The translations under genes and the position numbers were made by a program. DNA of 64,000 nt from Mycteria americana (taxonomy: Eukaryota; Chordata; Aves; Ciconiiformes; Ciconiidae): positions 121,732,562 to 121,796,561 of the forward strand of contig NC_134367.1 of NCBI RefSeq assembly GCF_035582795.1, in the 5' to 3' direction. This document shows, piece after piece, positions 60,869 through 64,000 of the stretch. A model generated the notes under the pieces. It had not been told where the DNA came from. It ran no database searches and was given only the letters and a program-made list of their open reading frames with translations. The stretch's first letter is position 1. Every line of letters begins with the position of its first letter.

Positions 60869-60883
60869 CTAGAGCAGCTCCAT
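60869..60883 (-). other. Mini upstream ORF (4 codons plus stop) in SERTAD2 leader
   Basis: Minus strand ATG GAG CTG CTC TAG (M-E-L-L). It has G at +4 and C at -3. It is the first of three tiny upstream ORFs in the proposed proximal first exon, provided transcription starts above 60,883. Confidence 0.45.
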
Positions 60884-61181
60884 ATGTCGCTCCCTCGCCG
60901 CGCCGCGCCGCTCCGGGGAGGGGAGGGGAGGGGCCGGGTGGGATGCGGAGGAGGAGGAGGAGGCGGCGGCGGCAGGCGCAGGCGGCGTGAGGATTTAAGC
61001 CTCCGCTCTGCCCCGGCGGCTGCGATCACGCAGCATTATACAATGGAGGAGGAGGAGGAGAGGGAGGAGGCACCAGCCCCGGCTCCCAGCACTTGCCGCC
61101 AGCACTGACGACAGGGGCGGCTCCGGCGAGCTCCTCGCCCTCCGGCCCGCGTCAAAGCTCCGCCTCGGCCCCGGCCTTCCG

Positions 61182-61205
61182 CCCCCCCCCCCCCCCCCCC
61201 CCCCC
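61182..61205. repeat. C24 homopolymer in the promoter
   Basis: 24 consecutive C on the plus strand in the CpG island, so G24 on the SERTAD2 sense strand. It has strong G-quadruplex potential and its true length may be mis-assembled. It lies between the two candidate first-exon donors. Confidence 0.9.
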
Positions 61206-61600
61206 GCTGCTCCTCCTCCTCCCCCCGCTCCGCGGCCGCCGGCGCGGCTCCCAGCGCTGCCCACGCGTGCCTCTGCCCCGGGCGGGCGGCGCGGCCCCCC
61301 GCCGCCGGGGGGTTCCCCGGGGAGCGCCGGGCCCCGCGCCGGGCCGCGGGCCGGGACAAAGGCGGGTGCCAACGCGCCCCGGCCGCAAATATGACAAGTA
61401 TCCCTGCTATCCGGCGGCGAGGACCCGGCCGGGGGACGGGGCTCGGCTGCCCCCGGCCAGCCCTGCTCCCCCGCGGGGCTGGTCCCCAGGTCGTCCCGGC
61501 CCCCCCACCCCACCCCCTGTCAGTCCCCGGCCGGGCCGAGCCCGGGGGGGCTGGAGAAAGCCCGGAGCGCTGCCGGCCGCCCCCCGCCCCGGGACCTCAC

Positions 61601-61690
61601 CTGGGAGCCGAGGGAGGCGGCGGCCCCCCTCCGTGGGATCCTCGCTGCTAATTTGGGCTGTGCAGATACCACCGAGGCACAAAAATGAGG
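61601..61690 (-). other. SERTAD2: SERTAD2 distal alternative first exon (5' end unknown)
   Basis: The minus strand reads CGGCTCCCAG then GTGAGG at 61,601/61,600, a near-consensus donor at the upstream edge of the CpG island. Spliced to the coding exon it would give CCCAG-ATATATG, a leader without the start-stop element. The upstream limit given is only the island edge. It could also belong to an unrelated minus-strand transcript. Confidence 0.35.
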
Positions 61691-64000
61691 CCAAACGGAG
61701 ATGTTCGAGCGCACGAAGACTTGGGGGAAGGGGGGGAGAGCTCGGCAGCAGGCGCTATCTGGAAAGAAGACGATTATTTTAAGTTACCTCAATGATTGTG
61801 TTTCGAAAGGGACTGTAATCCCAGCTGGTGCTGTAAAATGCGATTCAAACACCTTACAGTTTTGGCTGCAGCCCCAGCGGCATCTCGGATCATCCCGGCC
61901 TTTCATGTTCCACTAAACCGGTTGTACTTCGGGACAATAAAGCTTTAAGACCTAACATAAAGGTGATTATTAGTCATTAATATCACGACTCGTTTAGGTA
62001 TTATGCTCAAAATGGTCTGTAATGATTTGTGATCAATCAAGCTGATGGTCTTGTTAGAAATTAAGTTCCATTTTCAGCTAGAAAACCAAAAAGGAAAAGA
62101 AGGATACTTTTAGAGGGAAGATTTCTTTAACCTGTAAATTGTATCTGTCAAAAATCCACAAAGAAAAAAACCCACACAATTAAAATAGTGAATCTGCCAA
62201 AACAGAAGGAGATTAAGTGATGATTTTATGGATTCTTAAAATTATAATTGAAAAGACCCCATCTAATTGAGGTTTAAACACCAAGACTGGTATTTCAGAT
62301 AATACTCTGCTGAAGTCACTAAAATGGGAGGAAAAGGCATCAGAACTAGCAACGGCCATTTGACTTCGCCAGTTCTGGAGGCCTGGGTACCCCTTTCCCC
62401 TTCCACCCGCGCTATCAGCCGTTCCTTTGAGGAGATCCAAACCCTCTCATCATCTGTCTACGGTACAGAGGTAGCCCTGAATGAGATCTGCAAAGCAATT
62501 CACAAACCATTTACTGAATTTTGATAAGCGACTTGTGAATTGCTCAGGAGCTGGCAAAAATTAAAACCAGAATTTGCCCTGGCTGGATACTTTCCAGCAG
62601 CTGGGCACTGAAATTTGGTCCTTGTACTCGGCGAAAACAAGCCTCTTCTTGAAATTCCAAGAGTCATAATAAAAAATTCATTAAATAAAAGGAAAAGCTT
62701 CATTTTCTTTAGGGCATGAGTGGAACGGTACCTGCCTGGTGGGCTTCAGACTACTCAAAAGCCAGCCAGAATATTTGTACATTTTTCAACTGGGGTTTTT
62801 TTTTTTTTTGCATGCCCGATCCACCAAATTTCAGGGCCGCATTCTGCCCTCCTTTACACCGGATTTATAACACGGCAGGATCTGGTCTTGTGTAATTGTG
62901 CTGTGGATCCATCCAGCCAAGTAGTGCCTGCCTTCCGGAGCTCAAAGTCCACAGCAGGTTTACAGTCCCTGTGCCTGGGTGTGTGCATGCTATCACCAGG
63001 ACCATAGGCATAACCACAAACATTTGCTAAATAAGCAGCTGGGCTCCAGTCCGATATCCACAGCCCCGATCCTGCCATGTTATACTCGCCAGTAAAAGGC
63101 CTGAGCCTGTATTCTGAGTTTTGAATGCTTCTGACTTTGTTAGGTTGCTCCAGTTTTACACTAGCATAAGAGAAAACTCACCGCCCCTTCTGTTTCCTAC
63201 TGTAACTCCCCTGGGCCTTTCTTGGCAGGAGTTTATAGTCATGCTGTAACTCGGATTGTTCCTCCAAACAAAACTAGTACAACCTGCATCCACACTCAGA
63301 AGCACTCTCAACCGAGCATAGGTCACGATACAAATCAATACAAGCAGAGCTCCTTCCTACGCTTCGCGTACAGCAGAGGCTCCATCATGGCGGGACAAGG
63401 TTAGGCTACGCAAGGCGAATAATCCTACCACCAACCACTTCTCACATTGCCTCCCACCTGATTTAACGAGACCTTTCTGGCCAAGAAACTCCGCTCTGCA
63501 GCTCCAGAGCAATCTGACCAGAAGGTGTCTACAAGGCCTGAACGCAGTTTGCCCGAACATGTTGGTAAGTGTGGAGAAACAGACTGCGACTGAGCCACAA
63601 AACACTGTACAAGGAAGTGTGTCGGCACAGGCTTCCAGAGCCTGCAGGAGCAGGGGGAAAAGTCTGCATGTCTGCAAGGAGGAGCCACCTAAAACGCATC
63701 CCATTTTGAAATGGTGCACACAAGGGCTTCCTGAGGAGCAGTAGTGCGAATGTAATTGTGCAGTTGTAGCCTTGACACAGGCCCTCGAACTCCTCACATA
63801 CGAAGACAACACACTAAAAGAGAAGGAACCAAACTGCATTTTTCTACAGTGGTACTGACCTGACATGGGCCAGAGGTATAGTTAAGCACAGCCTTGTCTT
63901 TGAGCAAGGATTGTCAAAGCTTGCCTGACTGAGGCCAGGTCTCCTGTAGGTCATGCAAAAACCCTCCTGTGTTAAATAAATGAACAAACAGAAATCAAAG
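61691..64000. other. Upstream flank of SERTAD2, no gene seen
   Basis: GC content falls abruptly after the CpG island. The open frames here (longest 169 codons at 63,357-63,866, minus) show no recognisable domains. There is a T run near 62,798-62,809. I see no RNA gene or mobile element. Confidence 0.6.

Larger units (their letters stand above)
60808..61010 (-). other. SERTAD2: SERTAD2 proximal non-coding first exon (5' end approximate)
   Basis: The minus strand ends in GGAGCTGCATGTG followed by GTGAGTG, a strong donor, at 60,808/60,807. The proposed start, about 30 nt below the TATA-like sequence near 61,040, is a guess. Spliced to the coding exon this gives GCATGTG-ATATATGTTGG. A weaker donor, CTCAG/GTGGAG, lies a few bases upstream near 60,822 and is an alternative. 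The proposed exon contains GC-rich GGA/CGG repeats and three tiny upstream ORFs. RNA evidence is needed to fix both ends. Confidence 0.55.
60230..61690. promoter_or_regulatory. SERTAD2: CpG-island promoter of SERTAD2
   Basis: Dense CG dinucleotides and high GC begin near 60.2 kb and stop near 61.69 kb, in sharp contrast to AT-rich flanks. This is the expected form of a housekeeping-type vertebrate promoter. GC-box-like GGGCGGG and CCCCGCCC occur, for example near 61,279 and 61,584. On the minus strand a TATA-like TTGTATAATG lies near 61,034-61,045, upstream of the proximal candidate exon. Two strong minus-strand donors mark likely alternative first exons. Boundaries are approximate, by eye. 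Confidence 0.85.

Noticed and set aside
61093..61782. 229-codon plus-strand frame in the CpG island
   Set aside because: It is proline/arginine-rich, produced by GC-rich sequence and the C24 run. This is typical of promoter DNA, not of a protein.
63357..63866. 169-codon minus-strand frame near the window end
   Set aside because: Cysteine/serine-rich chance composition with no domain, no CpG promoter of its own and no splice partners visible.
1..64000. tRNA, rRNA or microRNA genes
   Set aside because: Scanning by eye found no cloverleaf with A and B boxes, no rRNA sequence and no long miRNA-type hairpin. A covariance-model search would be needed to exclude small ones.

Overview
This window is vertebrate nuclear DNA: spliced genes with long introns, long AT-rich 3' UTRs, and one CpG island. 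The gene pair is the conserved AFTPH-SERTAD2 neighbourhood (human 2p14), in the same convergent orientation. An LTR at 30.5-31.8 kb matches a repeat I recall as common in bird genomes, and the spacing is compact, so the source is probably a bird, likely Neoaves. No bacterial, phage or CRISPR-type features are present, and nearly all open frames are chance frames in non-coding DNA.

Layout. (1) 1-15,614, + strand: the last four coding exons of AFTPH (aftiphilin), 61, 84, 124 and 145 nt. They join in frame into 137 C-terminal residues and a stop, separated by introns of 1.65, 3.96 and 5.88 kb. The 3' UTR follows, probably to about 16.7 kb. (2) About 16.7-37.8 kb: intergenic DNA between the two 3' ends. 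I recognise no gene in it. It holds a complete solo LTR (30,462-31,788) with TG/CA ends, a 5-bp target duplication and an expanded 39-bp internal tandem array. (3) 37.8-43.5 kb, - strand: the last exon of SERTAD2, with an intact 314-residue CDS (42,518-43,462) and a 4.7-kb 3' UTR with two Pumilio sites and an AU-rich element. (4) 43.5-60.8 kb: the SERTAD2 first intron. (5) About 60.2-61.7 kb: a CpG-island promoter with two strong minus-strand splice donors (60,808 and 61,601), each a candidate end of a non-coding first exon. (6) 61.7-64 kb: upstream flank with no recognised gene.

The two genes are unrelated in function. AFTPH encodes an adaptor-associated protein of clathrin trafficking. SERTAD2 encodes a short-lived transcriptional coregulator of E2F/cyclin pathways. 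The most interesting observations concern regulation. The 84-nt AFTPH exon carries a clathrin-box motif and has weak splice sites, so it looks like a regulated cassette. The inferred proximal SERTAD2 leader carries three tiny upstream ORFs, the last an AUG-UGA start-stop formed across the splice junction 6 nt before the main AUG. I saw no clearly new molecular system.
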